Positions 8,763 through 16,512 of a stretch of 64,000 nt of DNA are shown piece after piece. The stretch is from Caulobacter sp. FWC26. Lineage in GTDB: Bacteria > Pseudomonadota > Alphaproteobacteria > Caulobacterales > Caulobacteraceae. The notes beneath the pieces are model-generated. The model was not told the DNA's origin, ran no database searches, and worked only from the letters and a program-made list of their open reading frames with translations. The stretch is from positions 3,636,001 to 3,700,000 of the forward strand of contig NZ_CP033875.1 of NCBI RefSeq assembly GCF_002742645.2, written 5' to 3'. The number at the start of each line of letters is the position of its first letter. Position 1 is the stretch's first letter. A program made the position numbers and the translations under genes.

Positions 8763-11027
8763 TCACACGGCGACGTAGAGTTTCCGCGCCAAGGTTTCGA
8801 TCTCGCCGCGCAAGGATCCGCCAGACCCTTTCAGCAGCGCCTCGACATTCCGACGAGCCGCCTCGCGATCCAGCGACAGGACCATCTGCTTGACGGGACC
8901 GATCCCCGCAGGCGGCATCGACAAACGATCGAAACCGAGCGCCACAAGCGCGAAGGCCTCCAGCGGACGGCCGGCCATCTCACCGCAGACCGACACCTGG
9001 GTCCCGGTGTCGGCGCAGGCCTGCTGGATCGTCTTCAGCGCCCGCAGCGCGGCCGGCGACAGCGGGTCGTAGCGGTCCGAGACGCGGGGATTGCCCCGGT
9101 CTGCGGCGAACAGGTACTGCATCAGATCGTTGGTGCCCACCGACACGAAGTCGGTCATCGGCAGCAGCGCGTCCAAATGCCACAGCAGCGACGGCGCCTC
9201 GACCATGGCCCCGACGTCCAGCCGCGCGGGCGCGGGCCGGCCGCGCTTCAACGCCCAGGCGATCTCCTGGTCGACGAACGACCGGGCGGCGCGGAATTCG
9301 TCCACATTGGCCACCAGCGGGAACATGATCCGCAGCGGCCGTCCGTTGGCGGCCTTGATCAGGGCGCGGATCTGCATCCGCAGCAGGGCCGGACGGTCCA
9401 GGCCCATGCGCACGGCGCGCCAGCCCAGGGCCGGGTTGTCCTCGCGCTCCAGCTCCATGTACGGCAGCAGCTTGTCGCCGCCGAGATCCAGCGTGCGGAA
9501 GGTCACCGGCATGCCGTTGGCGGCTTCCAGCACCTTTTCATAGAGCGCCGTCTGGGCCTCCAGGCGCGGCAGCTCCTCGGCCACCATGAACTGGAACTCG
9601 GTGCGGAACAGGCCGATGCCCTCGGCGCCCGTCTCACCCAGAATGTCGAGATCGACGGCCAGGCCGGCGTTCATCAGCAGGGTGATCTTGGCGCCGTCCT
9701 TGGTGATCGGCGGGGTGTCGCGCAGGCGGGCGAACTCGGCCTTGCGCTGGGCGCGGACCTCCATCCGGGCCTTCAGCGCCTTGACCACGTCCGGGCGCGG
9801 ACGCAGCCACGCCTCCTGGGTCTCGGCGTCGACCACGACGGGGTCGCCTTCGTTGACGCGGTCGCGCAGACCGACCAGACGACCAACGCACGGGATGTCG
9901 AGCGCGCGGGCGACGATGCCGGCGTGGCTGGCGGCGCTGCCCTCTTCGAGCAGGATGCCCTTCAGCTTGGTGCGATCGTATTCCAGGAGGTCGGCGGGGC
10001 CCAGGTTCCGGGCGATCAGGATCGCGTCGTCCGGCAGCTGACGCACGGCGTGGACATCGCCCGACAGGTGGCGCAGCAGCCGGTCGTTGAGGTCCTCCAG
10101 GTCGTGCAGCCGCTCGCGCAGATAGGGATCGCGCGCCTGGCCAAGACGGGCGCGGTGCTCGGAGCGGACACGCTCGACGGCGGCCTCGGCGGTCAGGCCC
10201 GAGCGCACCGCCTCCTGTAGCGAGCGGTTCCAACCCCGGTCGTGGGCGAACAGGCGGTAGGTCTCCAGCACCTCGTAGGAGGCGCCGACCAGACCGTGCT
10301 GGCCTTCCAGCATCTCGTCGATCTGGGTCTGCAGCGCCTCGATGGCGTAGGTCAGGCGCGCTTCCTCGGCCAGGGCGTCGTCCGACAGCAGGGTCTCGGG
10401 CGCGACCGGCTGCTCGTGCAGCACCGCCACGCCATAGGCCAGGCCCTCGGCGAAGCGCGAGCCCTTGAGGCGCTCGGGCTTGTGCGGCGCCAGCTCGACG
10501 TCCTTGAGTTCGTCGGCGCCCAGCAGCTCGCTGGAGCTGACCATCTCGGCCAGCACCATGGCGATGATCTGGAGGTCCTCGACCTCCTCTTCATCGTAGT
10601 TGCGCTCGGTGCGGTTCTGGACGACCAGCACGCCGATCGCGCGGCCGCCGCGCAGCAGCGGCACGGCCAGGAAGGCGTGGTACGGATCTTCGCCGGTTTC
10701 CGGGCGGTACGAGAACGACGGGTGGCTGGCGGCGTCCGACAGGTTCAGCGGCCGCCCCAGGCGCATGGTCTCGCCGACTAGGCCCTCGCCCGGCTTCAGG
10801 CGCGTGACGTGGACGGCTTCGCGGGCCAGACCCTCGGTGGCGAACAGCTCAAGATCGCCCGAGGCGCGGCGCAGATAGATCGAGCAGACCTCCGCCACCA
10901 TCGAAATGGCGATGGTGCGCACCACCATGTCCAGCTTGCCCTGAGCGGGCCCCGCGCCGGCCATGGCCTCGCGGATCTGCCGAAGCAGACTGCGTGGTCC
11001 TCGAACGGCGATGCCGGATGCCGCCAT
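8763..11027 (-). CDS. ptsP: PTS phosphoenolpyruvate-protein phosphotransferase EI-Ntr
   Basis: First enzyme of the nitrogen-type PTS: takes phosphate from PEP and passes it to NPr (PtsO). About 754 aa from the ATG at 11027 (MAASGIAVRGPRSLLRQIRE). An N-terminal GAF domain spans about 1-160 (binds glutamine in related proteins), followed by the EI domains: N-terminal helical region, the phospho-His motif GSAASHAGIVARALDIPCVG, and the PEP-binding barrel with GLFRTEFQFM, DLGGDK and VCGEMAGRP. A TTG nine codons upstream (11054) is an alternative start. In Caulobacter this system feeds nitrogen status into the stringent response. Confidence 0.94.
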   Translation of the reverse strand: MAASGIAVRGPRSLLRQIREAMAGAGPAQGKLDMVVRTIAISMVAEVCSIYLRRASGDLELFATEGLAREAVHVTRLKPGEGLVGETMRLGRPLNLSDAASHPSFSYRPETGEDPYHAFLAVPLLRGGRAIGVLVVQNRTERNYDEEEVEDLQIIAMVLAEMVSSSELLGADELKDVELAPHKPERLKGSRFAEGLAYGVAVLHEQPVAPETLLSDDALAEEARLTYAIEALQTQIDEMLEGQHGLVGASYEVLETYRLFAHDRGWNRSLQEAVRSGLTAEAAVERVRSEHRARLGQARDPYLRERLHDLEDLNDRLLRHLSGDVHAVRQLPDDAILIARNLGPADLLEYDRTKLKGILLEEGSAASHAGIVARALDIPCVGRLVGLRDRVNEGDPVVVDAETQEAWLRPRPDVVKALKARMEVRAQRKAEFARLRDTPPITKDGAKITLLMNAGLAVDLDILGETGAEGIGLFRTEFQFMVAEELPRLEAQTALYEKVLEAANGMPVTFRTLDLGGDKLLPYMELEREDNPALGWRAVRMGLDRPALLRMQIRALIKAANGRPLRIMFPLVANVDEFRAARSFVDQEIAWALKRGRPAPARLDVGAMVEAPSLLWHLDALLPMTDFVSVGTNDLMQYLFAADRGNPRVSDRYDPLSPAALRALKTIQQACADTGTQVSVCGEMAGRPLEAFALVALGFDRLSMPPAGIGPVKQMVLSLDREAARRNVEALLKGSGGSLRGEIETLARKLYVAV

Positions 11028-11184
11028 GACGCCTGTACGCGCTCCCTGTCCCAAGACCCGTCCTGTCCTGGCGTCAACGGCCAGGGGGAAGACGGCTCTT
11101 ACCTCCTAGATGGGGGCTACAGCAGATTTCGCCCGGGGACCAGTCGCGCGCGTCAACCGAACGTCGATTAGGTGTGCGCTCACG

Positions 11185-11218
11185 AAAAAGCGCCGCCCGG
11201 AGGGGAACCGGACGGCGC
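11185..11218 (-). terminator. Rho-independent terminator after the glycine-zipper gene
   Basis: Read on the minus strand: GCGCCGTCCGG, a 7-base loop, CCGGGCGGCGC, then TTTTTC. The stem is 11 pairs with one mismatch and the T-run directly follows. It lies 46 bases after the stop of the gene ending at 11264. Confidence 0.8.
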
Positions 11219-11263
11219 AGTCTTGCACACTGGGGGAGGGATCAGAACTCCAGCGGCGATCGG

Positions 11264-11662
11264 TTAGCGGCGGTAGCCGTAGGCGTAGCGGTCGTCATAG
11301 CGATCGCGGCGCTCATAGCGTTGGCCGTAGCGGTCGTAGGCGTAGCGGCTGTCGGCGCGGCTGTCGTAGGCGTAGCGGTTGTCGTAGCCGTAGCGCGGGG
11401 CGGTCCGGTACGACTGGCTGTAGCGCCGGTCGTACTTGTTCTTGGCGGTGCTGGCGCCCAGGGCCGCGCCCGCGACGGCGCCGATGGCGACCGCTTCACC
11501 CTTGCCGTCGCCAATGGCCGCGCCGGCGATGCCGCCGATCACCGCGCCGATGATGGCGCGCTCGGTCTTCTCACCGGCGAAGGCGGCGGTGGCGGGGGCG
11601 ACCAGCGCGCCGGCGACGGTGACGGCGATGGCGGTCTTGGTGAACTTGCCGAGGGTCTTCAT
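11264..11662 (-). CDS. Exported glycine-zipper protein with Tyr/Arg-rich tail
   Basis: A 132-aa protein: signal peptide (MKTLGKFTKTAIAVTVAGAL... AFA), a glycine-zipper membrane-like segment at about 36-70 (AIIGAVIGGIAGAAIGDGKG and AVAIGAVAGAALGAS), and a tail of alternating Tyr, Asp and Arg (YDNRYAYDSRADSRYAYDR). Glycine zippers of this YMGG/17-kDa-antigen type associate with the envelope. The start is clear: a GGAGACC lies shortly upstream of the ATG. It is monocistronic with its own terminator. Two related proteins are encoded at 18824 and 19945. Confidence 0.8.
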   Translation of the reverse strand: MKTLGKFTKTAIAVTVAGALVAPATAAFAGEKTERAIIGAVIGGIAGAAIGDGKGEAVAIGAVAGAALGASTAKNKYDRRYSQSYRTAPRYGYDNRYAYDSRADSRYAYDRYGQRYERRDRYDDRYAYGYRR

Positions 11663-11774
11663 GGCGGGTCTCCTATCTCTGTTGATAGGCGTTGTAGGCC
11701 CTTCGGCCTGAACGAGATCGGGACCGGCCGTTCAGGTGGGGTTTAGGTTTGGGGGGCTTTCAAGATCCGATCCT

Positions 11775-11806
11775 CCGACCTCCCCGGCGAATGCCGGGGA
11801 GGTCGG
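11775..11806. repeat. Perfect CCCCGGC-type palindrome (family C)
   Basis: CCGACCTCCCCGGC, loop GAAT, then the exact reverse complement: a 14-bp perfect stem directly after the stop of the split EamA gene on the minus strand. Related to 7522-7553, 31643-31661 and 34706-34836. Confidence 0.8.
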
Positions 11807-11807
11807 G

Positions 11808-12758
11808 TTAGAGGGGGCTGGTTCGCTCCACGTGATCCCCCCGATGCCGCCGCGCCGACCACAGCACCCCGGCCAGCATCAGCAGGATCGCGAGGCTCTC
11901 CAGCGCGCGCGGCCAGCGGCCCTCGTGCAGGAAGCCGTACAGCAGGGCGAACACGGTCTCGAACACGATCAGCTGGCCCGACAGCGACAGCGGCAACAGG
12001 CGGCTGGCGGCGTTCCACAGGCCGTTGCCGATCACTGAGGCGCCGATGGCGACGGCGAAGCTGACGCCCCAGAACAGCCCCCAGGCGCTGGCGGCATGGG
12101 CCTTGCCGCCCAGGGCGAAGGCCGGGACCACGATGAGCAGCGACAGCAGACCCGTGGCGACGCCGGTCAGCAGCGACCACTCGTGGCTGTTGAACTTCGG
12201 CGTGGCGGCCAGGCGCCGGGCGTCTCAGACGGCGTAGGCGGTCCAGACCCCCAGGGCCAGCAGGGCGCCCAGCAGGCCGACGAGCGTCCGGCTCATCCCC
12301 GCCCGCCCGGCGGCGGCGAAGGCGTCGAGGTTGATGCAGAGCCCGCCGGCGAGGATCAGGGCCAGCGGCCAGATCAGGCGCCGCAGCGGCGTCCCCTCGC
12401 CCGGTCTCGCGCCAACCAGGGTGATGGTCACGGGCAGGAGGCCGATGACCAGTGAGGCCAGGGCCACGCCCGCGCTCTGCACCGCCACGGCCAAGCCCAC
12501 ATAGTAGATCAGGTTGCCCAACAGGCTCAGCAGGATGAGGTCGCGCCAGTCGCGGCCGTCCATCCGCGCCATCACCGCCTTCCAGCTGGGCAGCAGCAGG
12601 AGCGCCGCCGCCAGGCCATAGGCCAGATACCGCCCCGCCGTCGCCTGCAGCGGCGTGAACTCGGAGAGCAGCTTCGGCGCCAGGAACACCCCGCCCCAGA
12701 ACGCCCCGGCGATCACGCCGCACAGCAGGCCGAGCAGGAGGTTGCGCGAAGGGGTCAT
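11808..12758 (-). pseudogene. EamA/DMT-family transporter interrupted by one in-frame TGA
   Basis: Translation from the ATG at 12758 gives a good drug/metabolite transporter N-terminal half (GLLCGVIAGAFWGGVFLAPK, 10-TM family), ending WTAYAV then TGA at 12225-12227 (codon 178). The same frame continues without any shift as DARRLAATPKFNSHEWSLLT and four or five more membrane helices to the TAA at 11808. The full length of about 316 codons is normal for the family, and this position is often Trp or another residue before N/DAR in related proteins, so one TGG-to-TGA change would explain it. Either a recent inactivating mutation or a sequencing error. The AraC-type gene lies 84 bases upstream on the same strand. 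Confidence 0.85.
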
Positions 12759-12842
12759 ACGTTCGGCTTACCATCGCCGTCACGATCCGCCTTGGCGAAA
12801 GCTCCTGATCGCTTGGCGGAAACTCACGGGTGATCAGCGGCC

Positions 12843-13574
12843 CTACCGCCGCTTCCGCCAAGCCCCAGGCGTCACACCCAGCGCCGCCTTCATGCGCTTG
12901 GTCAGGCCGCTCTGGTCGCCATGGCCCGTACGCACGGCGATCTCGGCGATCGACAGCGAGGTGTCCGAAAGCAGCCGTTGCGCCGCCCGCAGGCGGGCGG
13001 CGGACACGGCCGCGTGCGGCGTCATTCCGTAGGCGTCGGCGAAGCGGGCGAAGAAGCGGCTCTGACTCATGCCGGCCTCGGCGGCCAGATCGCGGACGGT
13101 CAGGGGCTGGTCGTAGCGGGCCTCGATCAGCGCAGCGGCGCGGGCGAGACGCGGATCGACGGCGATCGGCCCCGCCGACAGCCCGCGCAGAAGCAGCGGG
13201 GTCCAAAGGGTAGCGACCCCAGGCTCAATGGCCCCGGGCCTCTCGCCCGCCAGGAACTCCAGCAGTCCGCGCACCGCGCCCGTCACCGGCGCAAAGGGTC
13301 GCTCGCGCAGACGCTCGAACGGCTTCATCAGGTCGCCACCGATATCGGCGACCACGAACAGGTTCTCGCCCGAGGCCGCGAAGGCGTGGCGGGCGCCGGG
13401 CGGCACCACCGCCGCGCGGCCTGGATCCACTCGCCCGCCCCGGCCCTCGATCTCCATCTCCAGCACGCCCCGGCGCGGCAACACGATCTGGTCGAAGGCG
13501 TGGTCGTGCGGCGGCGCGTCCTCGCCATAACGGCGGAACGAAAGTTCGGCGGGCGCGGTCAAGGCATCGGCCAT
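12843..13574 (-). CDS. AraC-family transcriptional regulator
   Basis: A 243-aa regulator. The N-terminal cupin sensor (HDHAFDQIVLPRRGVLEMEI, PGRAAVVPPGARHAFAA) is of the type that binds small ligands. The C-terminal part is a double HTH: ALIEARYDQPLTVRDLAAEA with MSQSRFFARFADAYGMTP, then RTGHGDQSGLTKRMKAALGVTPGAWR. It sits just upstream of the EamA gene on the same strand, a common regulator-exporter pairing, so that transporter is the likely target. The start at 13574 (MADALTAPAELSFRRYG) lacks a clear ribosome-binding site and may be leaderless. The longer frame upstream is antisense to the esterase gene. Confidence 0.87.
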   Translation of the reverse strand: MADALTAPAELSFRRYGEDAPPHDHAFDQIVLPRRGVLEMEIEGRGGRVDPGRAAVVPPGARHAFAASGENLFVVADIGGDLMKPFERLRERPFAPVTGAVRGLLEFLAGERPGAIEPGVATLWTPLLLRGLSAGPIAVDPRLARAAALIEARYDQPLTVRDLAAEAGMSQSRFFARFADAYGMTPHAAVSAARLRAAQRLLSDTSLSIAEIAVRTGHGDQSGLTKRMKAALGVTPGAWRKRR

Positions 13575-13694
13575 GTCGCGACTATAGCCCCGCCGACGCA
13601 TCCTCACAGCCTCGGCGGCAAGATCAGCGTCGCCCTGGTTCCGCCTTACGGGCGCTGCGGCTAGGTTGGCGGTTGCGCGATAAGGAGTGTGTCG

Positions 13695-14621
13695 ATGAGG
13701 GCCATAATGCTGGGACGCGGGCTGCTGACCCTTCTGGCCCCGTTGGCGGTCTTGTGCGGCGCCGCCGGCGCCCAGGCGGCCTGCGCCGTCGGTTCGCCCG
13801 GCGCGACCGTAAGCGTCGACGTCGGCGGGACCGGGCGGCCGTTCCTGCTGCGCCGCCCGGCGGCGCTCGACGCGGCCAGGCCCGCGCCCTTGCTGATCCT
13901 GCTGCACGGCAGCGGCGGCGAAGGCGGCAAGATGCTGACCGACTCCAAGCTGGAGGCGACGGCCGAGCGTCACGGCTTCCTGGTCGTCGCGCCCACCGCC
14001 GCCATCCCCGCCGGCAAGGGCTTTGCGTGGAACATTCCGGGCGTGCCGACCGTGACCGGCAAGATCCCCGACGCCTCGGACGCCGACGACGTGGCCTATC
14101 TGGCGGCGCTGGTCGACGGTCTGGTCGCCGAGGGCTGCGTCGAGCCCGCGCGCGTCTATGTCACCGGCCTGTCGGGCGGCGGACGCATGGCCTCCTGGCT
14201 GGGCTGCGTGGCCTCGGACCGTTACGCGGCCATCGCGCCGGTGGTGGGCCTGCGGGCGGGCAATCCGCGCCGCGAAGAGCCGGACGAGCCCGATCCCGCC
14301 ACCTGCCAGCCGGCGCGTCCGATGCCGGTGATCGCCTTCGCCGGCGACACGGACACGACCAATCCTACGCAGGGCGGCGGCGCGGGCTACTGGCAGTACA
14401 CGATGCATGCGGCCGAGCAGCGCTGGGCGGCGCTGAACGGCTGCCAGGCGCCGCCGACCACGCAATGGGTCGCGCCCGGCGTTTATGAGGAGCGCTATTC
14501 CGGCTGTCGGGACGACGCCGATGTGGTGGGCCGCATGACCGTCGGCGGCGGCCACATCTGGCTCGCCGACAACGACGCCTTGTGGGCCTTCGTCTCGCGC
14601 TATCGGCGGGAGGGCCGTTAG
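13695..14621 (+). CDS. Secreted LpqC/PHB-depolymerase-type alpha/beta-hydrolase
   Basis: A 308-aa esterase of the LpqC family (poly-3-hydroxybutyrate depolymerase or feruloyl-esterase-like). The signal peptide ends near GAQAA. LLHGSGGEGG forms the oxyanion loop, and TGLSGGGRMASWLGC holds the GxSxG nucleophile. AFAGDTDTTNP and GGGHIWLADN supply the likely Asp and His. Several Cys pairs suggest disulfides in the periplasm. AAGGAG seven bases before the ATG at 13695 fixes the start; the in-frame GTG two codons earlier lies too close to it. Substrate unknown; an aromatic or polyester ester is possible. Confidence 0.85.
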   Translation: MRAIMLGRGLLTLLAPLAVLCGAAGAQAACAVGSPGATVSVDVGGTGRPFLLRRPAALDAARPAPLLILLHGSGGEGGKMLTDSKLEATAERHGFLVVAPTAAIPAGKGFAWNIPGVPTVTGKIPDASDADDVAYLAALVDGLVAEGCVEPARVYVTGLSGGGRMASWLGCVASDRYAAIAPVVGLRAGNPRREEPDEPDPATCQPARPMPVIAFAGDTDTTNPTQGGGAGYWQYTMHAAEQRWAALNGCQAPPTTQWVAPGVYEERYSGCRDDADVVGRMTVGGGHIWLADNDALWAFVSRYRREGR

Positions 14622-14649
14622 GCGGTCCGTCCTCAATCCCCAAACGCGC

Positions 14650-14758
14650 CGTCATCCCGGCTGGAAGACCGCGTAGCGGGCTGTAACGCCGGGACCCAGG
14701 GGCGACCGCATTGCGCCGGCCGCTGGGTCCCGGGTCGGCTTCGCCGCCCGGGATGACG
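14650..14758. repeat. Composite hairpin repeat, family D (CGTCATCCCGG ... GGATGACG)
   Basis: About 109 bases bounded by CGTCATCC and GGATGACG, with an internal CCGGGACCCAGGGGC / GCTGGGTCCCGGG pair. Same plan as 35623-35732 and 50681-50791. It lies between two genes on the plus strand. Confidence 0.85.
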
Positions 14759-14896
14759 CGTGTTTTGATCCTGGAGAGGTCGGAGGCTTTGGCCTCCGCT
14801 ACCAAGCACAGCCGTCTCACCGAACGCCGGTTCGCCACGCCAACGTCACGATTCACCTCAAGCTTGCGCCCTCGATTCGCCTTCTTGGAGACGCGC

Positions 14897-15340
14897 ATGA
14901 TCGCCGCCCTGCTGACCGCCCTGGCCCTGCAAGCCGCCCCGCCCCCGGCGTTGGACCCGGCGGCCGTCAAGGCGGTGGAGGCGGTGGCGTTCGACTATGT
15001 CGACGGTCAGCTGGAGGGCGACACCGCCCGCGTCACGCGCGCCCTGCACCCGGACCTGGCCAAGCGCGCCGTCCGCGCCAAGGCCGATCCCGACGAGGTC
15101 CTGGCCCTGCGCCGCATGAGCCGTGACGAACTGATCGACCTCACCCGGCAAGGCGCCCTGAAGACCCCGCGCGACCAGTGGGACCGCACCGTCCGGGTGC
15201 TGGACGTCGCCGGCAATGTGGCGGTGGCGCGCGTCGAGACGCCGTGGTTCGTCGACCACCTCAGCCTCGGCCGGTTCGGCGAGCGCTGGGTGATCGTCAA
15301 CGCGCTCTGGTATCCCAAGCCTCGGCCGGCGGCGAAGTAG
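14897..15340 (+). CDS. Exported lumazine-binding-like (NTF2-fold) protein
   Basis: A 147-aa protein beginning MIAALLTALALQAAPPP, a short signal peptide. The mature region (VEAVAFDYVDGQLEGDTARV... ALHPDLAKR... VARVETPWFVDHLSLGRFGERWVIVNALW) matches the putative lumazine-binding/SnoaL-like NTF2 fold, in which a conical barrel binds small molecules or just acts as a scaffold. TTGGAG six bases before the ATG supports the start. No catalytic residues can be assigned. The stop lies three bases from that of the convergent CZB gene. Confidence 0.72.
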   Translation: MIAALLTALALQAAPPPALDPAAVKAVEAVAFDYVDGQLEGDTARVTRALHPDLAKRAVRAKADPDEVLALRRMSRDELIDLTRQGALKTPRDQWDRTVRVLDVAGNVAVARVETPWFVDHLSLGRFGERWVIVNALWYPKPRPAAK

Positions 15341-15343
15341 CCG

Positions 15344-15697
15344 TCAGGCCGGGACGGCGGTCTTCAGACGTCGGATGGCCACGGCGACCTGGAGTGACGC
15401 GGTCGAGAACGGCGAACCGCCCTCCAGGAGTCGGGCGGCGGTAGCGGTGTCGCCGCGATTGATCGCGACGGCGATCTCACCCGCAGACTTATGAAAGTCG
15501 CGGTGAGCTTCAACGCATTGCAGATAGGTGCGGTCCCCCGCCAAGCGCGACTTGGCCTCGCCGTGCAGCCACCGTCCCAGCGCGCAGTTGCAGTCGGAAC
15601 TGGCGCGCTCCACGTCGACATGGGCCCGCGTTTCCATCGCGATCCGCAAGTTCACTTTCCAGTCGGCATGAGCCGCCATCGCCGCGTCGAAATCCAT
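15344..15697 (-). CDS. Stand-alone CZB (chemoreceptor zinc-binding) domain protein
   Basis: A 117-aa protein made almost entirely of a CZB domain. The four expected zinc ligands are all present: His10 (HADWKVNL), Cys38 (CALGRWLHG), His65 and His69 (VEAHRDFHK). The C-to-H spacings (27 and 4) equal those of the CZB domain of E. coli DgcZ (C52, H79, H83). CZB domains usually sit at the end of a chemoreceptor or diguanylate cyclase; here there is no partner domain and no such gene adjacent. It could be a zinc- or hypochlorous-acid-responsive adaptor acting in trans. Confidence 0.8.
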   Translation of the reverse strand: MDFDAAMAAHADWKVNLRIAMETRAHVDVERASSDCNCALGRWLHGEAKSRLAGDRTYLQCVEAHRDFHKSAGEIAVAINRGDTATAARLLEGGSPFSTASLQVAVAIRRLKTAVPA

Positions 15698-15847
15698 GTC
15701 GCCCCCATCTGGTTCTGGCTTTTATTTTCGGGGGCGAGGTGCGGCCAACAGCCTTTCCAGGATATGCGCGGACATGGTTAAGCACCCCGGATCGGGTTTC
15801 TAAGAACGTCGTTATCGCGATGTTGAGCGCGCTGCGAAAAGGACGAC

Positions 15848-16312
15848 TCAGCCGTGCCCCGGCATCGCCAGGGGCTCGTCGGCGTCGGCGACCAGGCGGC
15901 GGGCCTGTTCCAGGGCCGCGTCGATGTCGTTCTCGATGAACGCGACCTCAAGGTCGGTCAGCGGGTGCGGGGCGGCGATGACCTTGCGCAGGTAGTCGCG
16001 CTTTTCCAGCGGGTTCATGGTCCACCAGCCGACGGTGTGACCCTCCTCGATGACCGCGTCGCCCATGGCCAAGAGGTCGTCGGTGTCGAAGATCGGCTGG
16101 CCGGGCTTTTCGGGGAACCACTGGCCGTCGTCCGGCAGCGCCTGGTCCAGCTGCCGCAGCAGGGCCGCCAGCCACGGGCTGATCAGCAGCGGCTTCTCGT
16201 AGCCGTCGCCGAACTTGGCCCGCAGGAGCAGGTCGTAGAGCAGCTCCAGACCCGCGTCACCGTGGAAGGTGACGGTCTTGGCGTCGGGGTCGAACTTGAA
16301 GACGTCGGGCAT
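15848..16312 (-). CDS. Hypothetical cytoplasmic protein
   Basis: A 154-aa acidic protein, MPDVFKFDPDAKTVTFHGDA, with no signal peptide or membrane segment. It has several Trp (GQWFPEKPG, VGWWTMNPLEKRDYLRKV) and a C-terminal helical acidic region (DLEVAFIENDIDAALEQARRL). AAGAGAG shortly upstream of the ATG supports the start at 16312; the longer frame runs into a repeat element. I do not recognise the family. Confidence 0.7.
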   Translation of the reverse strand: MPDVFKFDPDAKTVTFHGDAGLELLYDLLLRAKFGDGYEKPLLISPWLAALLRQLDQALPDDGQWFPEKPGQPIFDTDDLLAMGDAVIEEGHTVGWWTMNPLEKRDYLRKVIAAPHPLTDLEVAFIENDIDAALEQARRLVADADEPLAMPGHG

Positions 16313-16373
16313 GGGACTCTCTTGGGCTGACGCCCTCATAACGTCCGAACGCGACGTTTTCTTGCAAGATGGA

Positions 16374-16499
16374 GAGCGCCCCCTCCACCGCTTCGCGGTC
16401 CCCCTCCCCCGTTTCACGGGGGAGGATGAAACCGTGTCCTCCTGCCCCGCTTGCGGGGGAGGTGGCGCGATGCGCAGCATCGTGACGGAGGGGGCGCTC
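16374..16499. repeat. Composite hairpin repeat, family E (CCCCCTCC / GGAGGGGG)
   Basis: A 126-base element with a perfect 13-bp outer stem, GAGCGCCCCCTCC (16374-16386) and GGAGGGGGCGCTC (16487-16499). Inside lie CCTCCCCC/GGGGGAGG (16403-16425) and a CCTGCCCCGC/GCGGGGGAGG hairpin (16441-16462). It is downstream of lysC. A partial relative, CCTCCCC-TTAGC-GGGGGAGG, is found near 48885. Confidence 0.8.
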
Positions 16500-16512
16500 C
16501 CTCCGTCTCAGA

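Noticed and set aside
12225..12227. TGA in the EamA gene as selenocysteine or programmed readthrough
   Set aside because: No selenocysteine element is visible and EamA transporters are not selenoproteins; a nonsense change or base error is simpler.
13575..14636. Upstream extension of the AraC frame across the esterase gene
   Set aside because: It is antisense to a gene with a signal peptide and GxSxG motif; the AraC cupin starts near 13574.
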